NCBI RefSeq assembly: GCF_963678635.1
Contig: NC_087069.1
Location: 36,933,959 to 36,997,958, forward strand
Direction: 5' to 3'
DNA length: 64,000 bases
Origin: Symsagittifera roscoffensis
Taxonomy: Eukaryota > Xenacoelomorpha > Acoela > Convolutidae
The notes beneath the pieces are model-generated. The model did not search any database, was not told the DNA's origin, and worked only from the letters and a program-made list of their open reading frames with translations. The translations under genes were made by a program, and so were the position numbers. Shown here piece after piece: positions 34,282 through 46,400 of the stretch (position 1 is the first letter of the stretch; the number at the start of each line of letters is the position of its first letter).

Positions 34282-35359
34282 CAACATCTAATTTTTTTTC
34301 GACTCATGTTTTTTTAATGTTTCTGTTGTATCGCAAGTGGTCCGCTTCGCCTCTGTGTTGAAATATTCTTTTTTTTGTAATTTACATCTTCACATCACGA
34401 ATATGGCCATAATAACATGTTAATTAACATAAAAAAAATAGAACACTTGTTAGTTCAAAGCGAAAAGAAAAAAATCCGATTTTGTTTTGTGCATAACGTG
34501 GTACAGTGACCCTAAACTTTACGACAAAAAACAATTGCGCATAAATTTATGTCGGTAAAGAAAACTACCCTAGTACTTTTCAGTGCCACGGGAAGGTCAC
34601 AAATTGATGCTTCTATGAGCGGCTGGACCCCTGTAAATTACTGCCCTCATTTAAGTTCAGAAAACCTCGTAAGTCAGACAAAACTGAAGCGCTTAGCTCA
34701 GTACTGACAAAATATGAAAGCACTGCTGTATGTATGAACGTATGAATGACACACTGCAGGGGCTATAATTTTTGTTACTAGGCTGTTGGGGCTATAATGG
34801 GAAATATCCTCAAAAAACGATACTTATTGTGTTCGAACTTCTTACTTAGTGCCATGGGGAATTTTATAGAGATCCAACGTCTGATGGTGGGTTTGTTTGG
34901 TTTTTTCGCATCCTACCAACAAACAATTTTAGCCCTCAGAAAGCGTTTTTCTTTCTGTTCGGGGATCTTTATTTCATTGGGGGGGATTTATAATGGAAAT
35001 TTTTTTGGAAGTTATTTAATGTACGTGGGGATTTATATTGTTGAAGACTCGTTAATATAATGTTGTGCTATTAGAAAAAAGAGAACAGGAACTTGCAAAG
35101 ACCAGGGGGTAAACCTACCCGTACCGAAGTTTCTCGGATAAAAATAGATTATTTTGAGAAAATGTTGCCGAAAAGGTTGCCATTATAATCGATTATGTGT
35201 AACCAATTTAAGCAACATTTTCTATTATAATAGAAAGGAAATAGATTATTTTCATGAAGATTATATTGCTTTATAATTCCACTAAACTGTTCTTTTATCT
35301 CCCTATAATCTCAACAAAATCTGTTTTTTCGCCCTGAAATTGCCATGAAATCGCAAAGA

Positions 35360-35502
35360 AATCGATTGCTTTCGCCATAAAATTGCAATAAAATCTATCG
35401 TTTTTGCCATAAAATCGCAATAAAATCAATTGTTTTCGCCATAAAACTGCCATAAAATTGCAACAAAAACTATTGCTATCGCCATACAGTTGCAATAAAA
35501 TA
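35360..35502 (+). repeat. ~32-bp minisatellite, copy 1
   Basis: About four units of AAATC.ATTG..TTCGCCATAA followed by AATTGCAATA. Repeated in the second duplication copy at about 38054-38196. Confidence 0.75.
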
Positions 35503-35903
35503 TAGGACCCAAAAAATTGATTATGTTGTCAAAAAATTTGAATATATATTGTCAGAAATATTGATTTTTCTCTTCTTAAAAGCATGCTATTTGAAAACTC
35601 AAAGCAAAAGTTGAATTCAAACCAAACGACAATAATCATGAATATCATCAATAAAAACAAGATTTTGGGCACAAAAATATGCAACAAAAATTTAGAAAAA
35701 CATCAAACATTTAGAACAAATGATTAAATGGGTCAATATAAATCACATTTTGAGCTCAAACATATGCAAGAAAAATATAGAAAATCATCATTATAAAACA
35801 GGTTTTGGGCAAAAATGTATGTAACAAATGAAGAAATGGGTCAATATAAATTACATTTTGAGCTCAAAAACATGCAACAAAAATATAGAAAAACATCATT
35901 GTA

Positions 35904-35956
35904 AAATGCCCAAATCTCGCACAAATACCCTCAACATCGGGACCTGGAACATCTGA
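35904..35956 (+). pseudogene. Possible LINE endonuclease N-terminal scrap
   Basis: An ATG followed by PKSRTNTLNIGTWNI and two stops. LNIGTWNI resembles the first strand motif of APE-type endonucleases in LINE ORF2. Copy 2 at about 38598 has a TAG in place of the Trp codon. Too short to be sure. Confidence 0.25.
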
Positions 35957-36344
35957 TGAGAGTGCGGTCTGTCATTAGGTACGTAAAACAAGACACGGGA
36001 CAAAACTTGAAATTCAGTTCGAAAACTACTTAACAGTATTATTTTGCTAAAAATCGTATATTTTCATGCTCAGGCAACAAAGAATTTTTAAAAAATTGAA
36101 ATCGCACATTTTTGTGTTTTCGATCGAATTTTTATGTCAATTTTATTAAAATTATATCTATTATAATATATTATAATTCCAATATAATCGACATAAAAAT
36201 TAAGTTTTTCAATGGATTTTTTTCACCATATAATCGATTATTTTACACCACAAACAGCACCAGATAATTGATTATTAAAAGAATATTTTTAGTTCGACCA
36301 CAAAATCGCCAGATAATCTATAATGATCGGAGAAACTTTGGTGC

Positions 36345-36664
36345 GGGTAGGATTTTTTCGAGGGGGTGGGGGTGGGGTTTTGGTGTTTTTGGATTTCTTT
36401 TAAGTTCACCAAACAGATTTTCTGAGCCCTCTGAAATCAGTATGAAGACCGCATTTCGCCAAAACTTTGTGCGCTGCATGCAAATTTTTGAAGTAAAAAA
36501 CAGGCCAAAAAATGCGTTTTTAGGGACTTTTTGGAAAATGTTGACCAAAAAATTGCGTTTTTCCGCGCGCGCTCCTCCCTCAAAATTGGTATATGAAGGC
36601 GCCAATGGCGCCTTTAGAAAAAATTAGGGACTGATAGCCAAACGTCCGCCCTCCTAAATCCGCT
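36345..36664 (+). mobile_element. hAT-type MITE inside duplication copy 1
   Basis: From TGGTGCGGGTAGGATTTTTT to CCTAAATCCGCTGGTGG. Contains a perfect palindrome AAGGCGCCA-A-TGGCGCCTT at 36596-36614 and CCGCGCGCGCTCC just upstream. The open frames seen on both strands here are by-products of the element. Confidence 0.75.
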
Positions 36665-36700
36665 GGTGGCAAATACTGTGTTTGCTATAGAAGTTTAGCT

Positions 36701-36958
36701 ATGGTGAGGGCAAAAAAGACTGGACAAAGACTGGACCAAGACAAGAACAAAAAGGACCTGCGCTTTTGTCCAGAGGAACATGCAACATATGGAATTCGTA
36801 TCCACAATTTTTTCCGATACAGGAGGTTATCTTACGATCTGCAAAGCCGAGTGGTCTGAAGAAGGTTTGAGCAAAAACCTTACAATAAACTGAATACATG
36901 GCTGACAGAACAATTCGAACCAAGAATTTTTCGAGGCTATGAAACTATTTTAAAGTAG
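36701..36958 (+). pseudogene. Coding-like 85-codon fragment with one in-frame TGA, copy 1
   Basis: MVRAKKTGQRLDQDKNKKDL, then RFCPEEHATYGIRIHNFFRY and RRLSYDLQSRVV, a TGA at 36857-36859, then RRFEQKPYNKLNTWLTEQFE and PRIFRGYETILK, stop. Composition (Arg/Lys/Gln/Tyr/Trp) is unlike the AT-rich surroundings and resembles real protein. It begins just after the MITE 3' end. I do not recognise the family. It may be a captured exon, a decayed gene or, less likely, a gene with stop readthrough. Confidence 0.45.
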
Positions 36959-38053
36959 ACTGAAGAAAGTGGTCAACGTCTAATTGTTATTTATTCATGT
37001 TTTTTTTAATGTTTCTGTTATATCGCAAGTGGTCCGCTTCGCCTCTGTGCGTAAATAGTCTAGTTTTGTATTTTACATCTTAACATCACTAATATGGCCA
37101 TAATAACATGTTAATTAACATTTTAAAACAAAGAAAACTTGAAAGTTCAAAAGGAAAAGAAAAAAATCCGTTTTTGCTTAGTGCATAACGTGGTACAGTG
37201 ACCCAAAAATCTACAACAAAAAACAATTACGCATAAATTTATGTCGGTAAATAAAACTACCCTATTTTTTTTTCAATGCCATTGGAAGGTCACAAATTGA
37301 TGCTTCTATGAGCGGCTGGACCCCCTGTAAATTACTGCCCTCATTTAAGTTCAGAAAACCTCGAAAGTCAGACAAAACTGAAGCGCTTAGCTCAGTACTG
37401 ACAAAATATGAAAGCAATGCTGTATGTATGAACGTATGATTGATAAACTGCAGGGGCTATAATTTTTGTTACTAGGCTGTTGGGGCTATAATGGGAAATA
37501 TCCTCAAAAAACGATACTTATTGTGTTCGAACTTCTTACTTAGTGCCATGGGGAATTTTATAGAGATCCAACGTCTGATGGTGGGTTTGTTTGGTTTTTT
37601 CGCATCCTACCAACAAACAATTTTAGCCCTCAGAAACCGTTTTTCTTTCTGTTCGGGGATCTTTATTTCATTGGGGGGATTTATAATGGACAATTTTTTG
37701 GAAGTTATTTAATGTACATGGGGATTTATATTGTTGAAGACTCGTTAATATAATGTTGTGCTATTAGAAAAAAGAGAAAAGGAACTTGCAAAGACCAGGG
37801 GGTAAACCTACCCGCACCGAAGTTTCTCGGATAAAAATAGATTACTTTGAGAAAATGTTGCCGAAAAGGTTGCCATTATAATCGATTATGTGTAACCAAT
37901 TTAAGCAACATTTTCTATTATAATAGAAAGGAAATAGATTATTTTCATGAAGATTATATTGCTTTATAATTCCACTAAACTGTTCTTTTATCTCCACATA
38001 ATCTCAACAAAATCTATTTTTTCGCCCTGAAATTGCCATGAAATCGCAAAGAA

Positions 38054-38196
38054 ATCGATTGCTTTCGCCATAAAATTGCAATAAAATCTATCGTTTTTGC
38101 CATAAAATCGCAATAAAATCAATTGTTTTCGCCATAAAACTGCCATAAAATTGCAACAAAAACTATTGCTATCGCCATACAGTTGCAATAAAATAT
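38054..38196 (+). repeat. ~32-bp minisatellite, copy 2
   Basis: Same array as 35360-35502, carried by the duplication. Confidence 0.75.
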
Positions 38197-39038
38197 AGGA
38201 CCCAAAAAATTGATTATGTTGTCAAAAAATTTGAATATATATTGTCAGAAATATTGATTTTTCTCTTCTTAAAAGCATGCTATTTGAAAACTCAAAGCAA
38301 AAGTTGAATTCAAACCAAACGACAATAATCATGAATATCATCAATAAAAACAAGATTTTGGGCACAAAAATATGCAACAAAAATTTAGAAAAACATCAAA
38401 CATTTAGAACAAATGATTAAATGGGTCAATATAAATCACATTTTGAGCTCAAACATATGCAAGAAAAATATAGAAAATCATCATTATAAAACAGGTTTTG
38501 GGCAAAAATGTATGTAACAAATGAAGAAATGGGTCAATATAAATTACATTTTGAGCTCAAAAACATGCAACAAAAATATAGAAAAACATCATTGTAAAAT
38601 GCCCAAATCTCGCACAAATACCCTCAACATCGGGACCTAGAACATCTGATGAGAGTGCGGTCTGTCATTAGGTACGTAAAACAAGACACGGGACAAAACT
38701 TGAAATTCAGTTCGAAAACTACTTAACAGTATTATTTTGCTAAAAATCGTATATTTTCATGCTCAGGCAACTAAGAATTTTTAAAAAAATTGAAATCGCA
38801 CATTTTTGTGTTTTCGATCGAATTTTTATGTCAATTTTATTAAAATTATATCTATTATAATCTATTATAATTCCAATATAATCGACATAAAAATTAAGTT
38901 TTTCAATGGATTTTTTTCACCATATAATCGATTATTTTACACCACAAACAGCACCAGATAATTGATTATTAAAAGAATATTTTTAGTTCGACCACAAAAT
39001 CGCCAGATAATCTATAATGATCGGAGAAACTTTGGTGC

Positions 39039-39358
39039 GGGTAGGATTTTTTCGAGGGGGTGGGGGTGGGGTTTTGGTGTTTTTGGATTTCTTTTAAGTT
39101 CACCAAACAGATTTTCTGAGCCCTCTGAAATCAGTATGAAGACCGCATTTCGCCAAAACTTTGTGCGCTGCATGCAAATTTTTGAAGTAAAAAACAGGCC
39201 AAAAAATGCGTTTTTAGGGACTTTTTGGAAAATGTTGACCAAAAAATTGCGTTTTTCCGCGCGCGCTCCTCCCTCAAAATTGGTATATGAAGGCGCCAAT
39301 GGCGCCTTTAGAAAAAATTAGGGACTGATAGCCAAACGTCCGCCCTCCTAAATCCGCT
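39039..39358 (+). mobile_element. hAT-type MITE inside duplication copy 2
   Basis: Copy of 36345-36664, with the palindrome at 39290-39308. Confidence 0.75.
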
Positions 39359-39394
39359 GGTGGCAAATACTGTGTTTGCTATAGAAGTTTAGCT

Positions 39395-39652
39395 ATGGTG
39401 AGGGCAAAAAAGACTGGACAAAGACTGGACCAAGACAAGAACAAAAAGGACCTGCGCTTTTGTCCAGAGGAACATGCAACATATGGAATTCGTATCCACA
39501 ATTTTTTCCGATACAGGAGGTTATCTTACGATCTGCAAAGCCGAGTGGTCTGAAGAAGGTTTGAGCAAAAACCTTACAATAAACTGAATACATGGCTGAC
39601 AGAACAATTCGATACAAGAATTTTTCGAGGACATGAAACTATTTTAAAGTAG
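39395..39652 (+). pseudogene. Coding-like fragment with in-frame TGA, copy 2
   Basis: Same frame and same TGA (39551-39553) as the fragment at 36701. Near the end it differs by replacements (EPRIFRGY becomes DTRIFRGH) but remains open to the same stop. Confidence 0.45.
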
Positions 39653-39667
39653 ACTGAAGAAAGTGGT

Positions 39668-40259
39668 GATTTTTTTTTCAGTTTTTGTTCAGTTCAATAA
39701 GGTTTATTTATGAAACATAATGATTAGGGTAATTGGTAGGGGAACACAAAAACCAATTCCAATTGGCATTTCTCCTCCCCCCACCAACCTGCGAAATTAT
39801 ATAAAAAGTTTTTTCATTTCACATTTTTTCGATTGTCGCAAAATTGGCATGCGGGCTACGTCGGCCTTGACAAGCATGATTGGTTTTGATGCATACCCTT
39901 GTAAAAACCCTGGTTACTTCATAAAATTGATGCTTATGTGAGGTGGGGGTAAAAGTCCTCACTTTTTTGAACTCGTAATTTTTTTGTTTCCTTCAGTAAA
40001 ATGTTCTGATTCAAAGTTTGGACTAACATGCTTTTTTTGTTGTTTAAAGTCTTCTAACAAACATAAAGTTCAATCAGTTTTCTGATTGATTCCAAATTAA
40101 GGCTTAAGTGATCAATTATAACGGATGTTATGTGAATTTTGTGGCAATTTAAGATAATTAGCAACCCCGCCTCCAATAATCAATTGGCTCGCACAAAATG
40201 AGTTGTTGTTGTAATCAAGCTTTCCAAGCAATAAAATTTAGAACAATTTCAAATTAAAT
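39668..40259. other. Non-coding stretch
   Basis: AT-rich with no supported gene or repeat. Confidence 0.5.
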
Positions 40260-41015
40260 CATATCTTAAATCAGTTTGGAAAAACTTTCTGTTTCATGGA
40301 AAGAATCGGTTCTCGAGAAATTGAAAGTTGAAACTTTGAAGCTATGAAACTTTAAAGCTATAAGCTTTGAAGCTATTAAGCTTTGAAATGCTTAAAATTG
40401 TTTTACAGAGCGAATCAGTTTGCAAAAAAGTCAATCTATTCAAGTAAGAATTGTTTGAAAAAAGTTCACGTTGTTTCATAGAACGAATCAGTTGGCGAAA
40501 AGTTAAACTTTTTCTTAGTAAGCTATTCAAGCTATGAAACTTGTGAATTTTTAAAATTCCGGTTGTTTCAAATTAGGTTGAATCAGGGGGCGGAAACTTA
40601 AAATTTTTCTATGGAAGCTACATAAGTCTTTAAATTTTGTAAACTTTTCAAATTAATTCATACACTAATTTGGTTCAAAAAAAATAAGTTTTGCTAAGCA
40701 AGCTATTAGAGTGATGCAATTTTGAAATATTTCAAGATATTTCATAAAGCGAATCAGTTTGCCAAAATCTTAAATTTTTCTATGCATGCTATTGAAACAA
40801 GGGAAATTTGAAAAAACTCCGGTTGTTTCATAGAGCGAAAACTGTTAGGTATTTCTTAGTAAGCTATTCAACAATGAAAATTTGCAAAATTTGAAGTTGT
40901 TTCACAGAGCGAACTGTTTCGCAAAAACTTCAAGTTTTTCTATGCAAGCTGTTGAAAAAAACTTTGAAACATTTCAATTAATTTCATGTAGCGCATCAGC
41001 TGACAAATAATCACT
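40260..41015 (+). repeat. Array of ~85-bp units, about nine diverged copies
   Basis: The core TTTCATAGAGCGAATCAGTT recurs with changes near 40290, 40403, 40475, 40566, 40650, 40735, 40826, 40905 and 40980. Each is followed by TTGCAAAAA..T, TTTTTCTATGCAAGCTATT-like and TGAAA phrases. Non-coding. Confidence 0.8.
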
Positions 41016-41774
41016 TTTTTAGGTGCGCGACTTGAGAAAAGACAGACGCGCGACTGCGAAATTCAGACTGAAAATGGTATGCGGCATAATTTACAAAGTC
41101 TTTTCTCAAGTGTCGGCTTGCGACCCGGATTTTGATCAAACTTTCTTCTAAGAAGAAATCTCAATCTTGTTACAACCGTTTATACCAACTCTGTACGAAG
41201 TTCTAAAATTCTGATCAGAAAATGTCTAAGATAGCCACTCAATCTAGGAGAAAATTTAAAATTTCTTGCACTTCACATCTCAAGTTTTTGTCCACAAATG
41301 AGACTTAGGCAGCCACGGTGAAAGACATATAAAATTTCACAAAGTTTGTTCACAAAACGAGGCGGCAATTCGAAACTTGACCAAAAAAGCATGAACTACT
41401 TTGACAGAAGTGCCAATAATGAGTCTCCGTAATAAGCTCTCAGTTATTACGTCGGTGCCTTTCCTTGTTGATAAACCATCACATATGTCATATAAAATGC
41501 CCACGGTCGAGAAAATGTTTTATATCAAAAAATGGTCAAGCACGTAAAAAACATACCGAAAATTGTTCGAGCATGGTCGAAAAACACCTCCAGCTTGAAA
41601 GAAACATACCTCGAGCCCCTGTCGAAATATACCCCGTGAACAGTCGAAATATACCGATCGTCCCGCGGTATGACGAACGAAATCCAGAATCTTTTTTGAA
41701 AATCAACCAAACATTTTGCGTTTTTGACCAAAATTGAACACAAAATTATTAAAAAAGAAGAAAAAATTAATTCA

Positions 41775-42140
41775 AAAATTGAACCCTAAAAAAAACCCTA
41801 AAAAAATTGAAGAGATAACCTTATTTTATATAAAACCGATTGTTCAATTCTATTATTGAAATTAACAATGAAATCGCTTGAAAGTAGGAAATGAGGTGAT
41901 ACGTTTTTCATGAATGCTTTGAGTTTTACAAACTAGCTACTTGAAATCAACTAGTTTAATCTTAATCAAGTTCAGTGCAAAAACGGACATGCAAACACTG
42001 GTTGACGTGCTCTCTTTGCTTTGGAATGTACTCGAACGAAAAAAAAAAGTAGTCGAGACAGAGTTTTGTGTCGAGCAGAAACTTGAAACATACCTCGAGG
42101 ATGCTCGAAGCATACCTCGAGGATGCTCAACGCTATACTA
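41775..42140 (+). repeat. Satellite cassette A (example, unit 1)
   Basis: Between the shared core and shared end, it contains GAACCCTAAAAAAAACCC, ATGAAATCGCTTGAAAGTAG and a doubled phrase CATACCTCGAGGATGCTC. Found again in units 5 and 6. Confidence 0.85.
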
Positions 42141-42837
42141 AAAAGGTAGTAACACCGATGAATATAGGGATTGATCAACAAAATGAAAAATCGGGCAGTG
42201 TATCATGCGATTCAACTTGAAGTATGATTGTTGTCATTTGAGCTTGTATTTTATCTTCAGAACATTTTACAGGGGTAATTCAAGAAAACATGCAACTCAA
42301 TCTAGGAGGCAATTTAAAATTTCTTGCACTTCACATCACAAATTTTTGTCCACAAATGAGACTTAAGCAGCCACGGTGAAAGACATATAAAATGTCACAA
42401 AACTTGTTCACAAAACGAGGCGGCAATTCGAAACTTGACCAAAAAAGCATGAACTACTTTGACAGAAGTGCCAATAATGAGTCTCCGTAATAAGCTCTCA
42501 GTTATTACGTCGGTGCCTTTCCTTGTTGATAAACCATCACATATGTCATATAAAATGCCCACGGTCGAGAAAATGTTTTATATCAAAAAATGGTCAAGCA
42601 CGTAAAAAACATACCGAAAATTGTTCGAGCATGGTCGAAAAACACCTCCAGCTTGAAAGAAACATACCTCGAGCCCCTGTCGAAATATACCCCGTGAACA
42701 GTCGAAATATACCGATCGTCCCGCGGTATGACGAACGAAATCCAGAATCTTTTTTGAAAATCAACCAAACATTTTGAGTTTTTGACCAAAATTGAACACA
42801 AAATGATTAAAAAAGAAAAAAAAATAAATTCAAAAAT

Positions 42838-43440
42838 TGTTTTCTTTTCTACAAAACTTTAGTTTTGCAAATAAATCTAATTATTTCTATCTGATGTAAA
42901 ACTCATTTGAGATTTTACCTGAAAAGCATAAATTGTAACGTTTAGTTTTGGATAAATCAAGTTAACTGAAAGTCGAAACATACCCGAATTTGGTCGATAT
43001 GGTCGAAACATATCTGGCATTGGTCGAGCAAGATCGAGCGCATTTTTTTCTCGGTTGAGACAATCAAAATGGGTTCAGCATATATATCTTGCTTGGATTG
43101 CCCACGGTCGAGAATAGTTTTTTATCGGTCGAGAAATTTGAAACATTCCCGATTTTGGTCGAGACGTTCAAAAAATACCAAATTTTTGTCCAAACAGTCG
43201 AAACATGAAGTGAGCACCTCAACCCGAGAGGCTTTTCAATCAAAATTTGACAACAAACTCCGCCCCTGTGAACGTCAAAAATAGACATGAAACAATTGTA
43301 ACGCCTGCGTCTCGATTTTTTCTTCCTCGGGTCTAGGTGCTCACTTAATTTTTTGACTTTCTCGACCAGAAACTATATTTTTTCTACCATGATAGACAAA
43401 AATTCGGTATGTTTTGACAAAGCAATTCTCAAAATAACTC
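42838..43440 (+). repeat. Satellite cassette B (example, unit 2)
   Basis: Contains CAAAACTTTAGTTTTGCAAA, TAAATTGTAACGTTTAGTTT, GGTCGATATGGTCGAAACAT and two inverted GTGAGCACCT / AGGTGCTCAC motifs flanking about 110 bp. Found again in units 3, 4 and 7. Confidence 0.85.
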
Positions 43441-46400
43441 AATGCTATACTAAAAAAGTAGTAACACCGATGAATATAGGGTTTGATTAACAAAATGAAA
43501 AATCGGGCAGTGTATCAATCGATTCAACTTGAAGTATGATTGTTGTCATTTGAGCTTGTATTTTATCTTCAGAACATTTTACAGGGGTAATTCAAGAAAA
43601 CATGCAACTCAATCTAGGAGGCAATTTAAAATTTCTTGCACTTCACATCAAAAATTTTTGTCCACAAATGAGACTTAAGCAGCCACGGTGAAAGACATAT
43701 AAAATGTCACAAAACTTGTTCACAAAACGAGGCGGCAATTCGAAACTTGACCAAAAAAGCATGAACTACTTTGACAGAAGTGCCAATAATGAGTCGCCGT
43801 AATAAGCTCTCAGTTATTACTTTGGTCCCTTTCCTTGTGGATAAACCATCATGTATGTCATATATGTTGCCCACCGTCGAGAAAAAGTTTTATATCAAAA
43901 AATGGTCAAGCACGTTAAAAACATACCGAAAATTGTTCGAGCATGGTGGAAAAATACCTCCAGCTTGAAAGAAACATACCTCGAGCCCCTGCCGAAACTT
44001 ACCGCGTGAACAGTCGAAAAATACCAATCGTCCCGCGGTATGACGAACGAAATCCAGAATCTTTCGACCAAAATTGAACACAAAATTTTTAAAAAAGAAG
44101 AAGAAATAAATTCAAAAATTGTTTTTTTTTTCTACAAAACTTTAGTTTTGCAAATAAATCTAATTATTTCAATCTGATGTAAAACTAAAATTGAGATTTT
44201 ACCTGAAAAGCATAAATTGTAACGTTTAGTTTTGGATAAATCAAGTTAACTGAAAGTCGAAACATACCCGAATTTGGTCGATATGGTCGAAACATATCTG
44301 GCATTGATCGAACAAGGTCGAGCGTATTTTTTTCTCAGTCGAGACAATCAAAATGGGTTCAGCATACATATCTTGCTTGGGTTGCCCACGGTCGAGAATA
44401 GTTTTTTATCGGTCGAGAAATTTGAAACATTCCCGATTTTGGTCGAGACGTTCAAAAAATACCAAATTTTTGTCCAAACAGTCGAAACATTAAGTGAGCA
44501 CCTCAACCCGAGAGGCATTTCAATCAAAATTTGATAACAAACTCCGCCCCTGTGAACGTCAAAAAAAGACAAGAAACGATTGTAACGTCTACGTCTCGAT
44601 TTTTTTCTTCCTCGAGTCTAGGTGCTCACTTAATTTTTTGACTTTCTCGACCAGAAACTATAACTTTTCTACCATGGTAGACGGAAACTTCGGTATGTTT
44701 TGACAAAACAATTCTCAAAATAACTCAATGCTATACTAAAAAAGTAGTAACACCGATGAATATAGGGATTGATTAGCAAAATGAAAAATCGGGCAGTGTA
44801 TCATGCGATTCAACTTGAAGTATGATTGTTGTCATTTGAGCTTGTATTTTATCTTCAGAACATTTTACAGGGGTAATTCAAGAAAACATGCAACTCAATC
44901 TAGGAGGCAATTTAAAATTTCTTGCACTTCACATCACAAATTTTTTTCCACAAATGAGACTTAAGCAGCCACGGTGAAAGACATATAAAATGTCACAAAA
45001 CTTGTTCACAAAACGAGGGGGCAATTCGAAATTTGACCAAAAAAGCATGAACTACTTTGACAGAAGTGCCAATAATGAGTCGCCGTAATAAGCTCTCAGT
45101 TATTACTTCGGTCCCTTTCCTTGTGGATAAACCATCATGTATGTCATATATGTTGCCCACCGTCGAGAAAAAGTTTTATATCAAAAAATGGTCAAGCACG
45201 TTAAAAACATACCGAAAATTGTTCGAGCATGGTGGAAAAATACCTCCAGCTTGAAAGAAACATACCTCGAGCCCCTGTCGAAATATACCCCGTGAACAGT
45301 CGAAATGTATACCGATCGTCCCACGGTATGACGAACGAATTCCAGAATCTTTTTTGAAAAACAACCAAACATTTTGCTGTTTTGATCAAAATTGAACACA
45401 AAGTTATTAAAAATGAAGCAAAAATAAATTCAAAAATTGTTTTTTTTTTCTATAAAACTTTAGTTTTGCAAATAAATCTAATTATTTCAATCTGATTTAA
45501 AACTCATGTTGAGATTTTACCTGAAAAGCATAAATTGTAACGTTTAGTTTTGGATAAATCAAGTTAACTGAAAGTCGAAACATACCCGAATTTGGTCGAT
45601 ATGGTCGAAACATATCTGGCATTGATCGAACAAGGTCGAGCGTATTTTTTTCTCAGTCGAGACAATCAAAATGGGTTCAGCATACATATCTTGCTTGGGT
45701 TGCCCACGGTCGAGAATAGTTTTTTATCGATCGAGAAAGTTGAAACATTCCTGATTTTGGTCGAAACGTTCAAAAATTACCAAATTTTTGTCCAAACAGT
45801 CGAAACATGAAGTGAGCACCTCAACCCGAGAGGCATTTTAATCAAAATTTGATAACAAACTCCGCCCTTGTGAACGTCAAAAATAGACAAGAAACGATTG
45901 TAACGTCTGCGTCTCGATTTTTTTCTTCCTCGGGTCTAGGTGCTCACTTAATTTTTTGACTGTCTCGACCAGAAACTATAATTTTTCTACCATGCTGGAC
46001 GGAAGTTCGGTATGCTTTGACAAAACAATTCTCAAAATAACTCAACGCTATACTAAAAAGGTAGTAACACCGATGAATATAGGGATTGATCAACAAAATG
46101 AAAAATCGGGCAGTGTATCATGCGATTCAACTTGAAGTATGATTGTTGTCATTTGAGCTTGTATTTTATCTTCAGAACATTTTACAGGGGTAATTCAAGA
46201 AAACATGCAACTCAATCTAGGAGGCAAAATAAAATTTCTTGCACATCACATCAAAAATTTTTGTCCACAAATGAGACTTAAGCAGCCACGGTGAAAGACA
46301 TATAAAACTTCACAAAGTTTGTTCACAAAACGAGGCGGCAATTCGAAACTTGACCAAAAAAGCATGTACTACTTTGACAGAAGTGCCAATAATGAGTCGC

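Larger units (their letters stand above)
34282..36973 (+). repeat. 2.69-kb tandem duplication, copy 1
   Basis: Copy 2 follows directly at 36974-39667, with a constant offset of 2694 bp over most of its length. The first ~300 bp are clearly more diverged than the remainder, which is nearly identical. The unit holds a 32-bp minisatellite, a LINE-like endonuclease start, a MITE and a coding-like fragment. Confidence 0.95.
36974..39667 (+). repeat. 2.69-kb tandem duplication, copy 2
   Basis: Begins CAACGTCTAATT, matching CAACATCTAATT at 34282, and ends at AGAAAGTGGT as copy 1 does at 36973. Sequence beyond 39667 is unrelated to what follows copy 1. Confidence 0.95.

Noticed and set aside
34797-37712. 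Repeated hydrophobic frames starting MGNILKKRYLL
   Set aside because: Present in both copies only because of the duplication; low-complexity and disrupted differently at the ends.
36268-39321. 119- and 95-codon frames on both strands
   Set aside because: They run through the MITE and reflect its composition.
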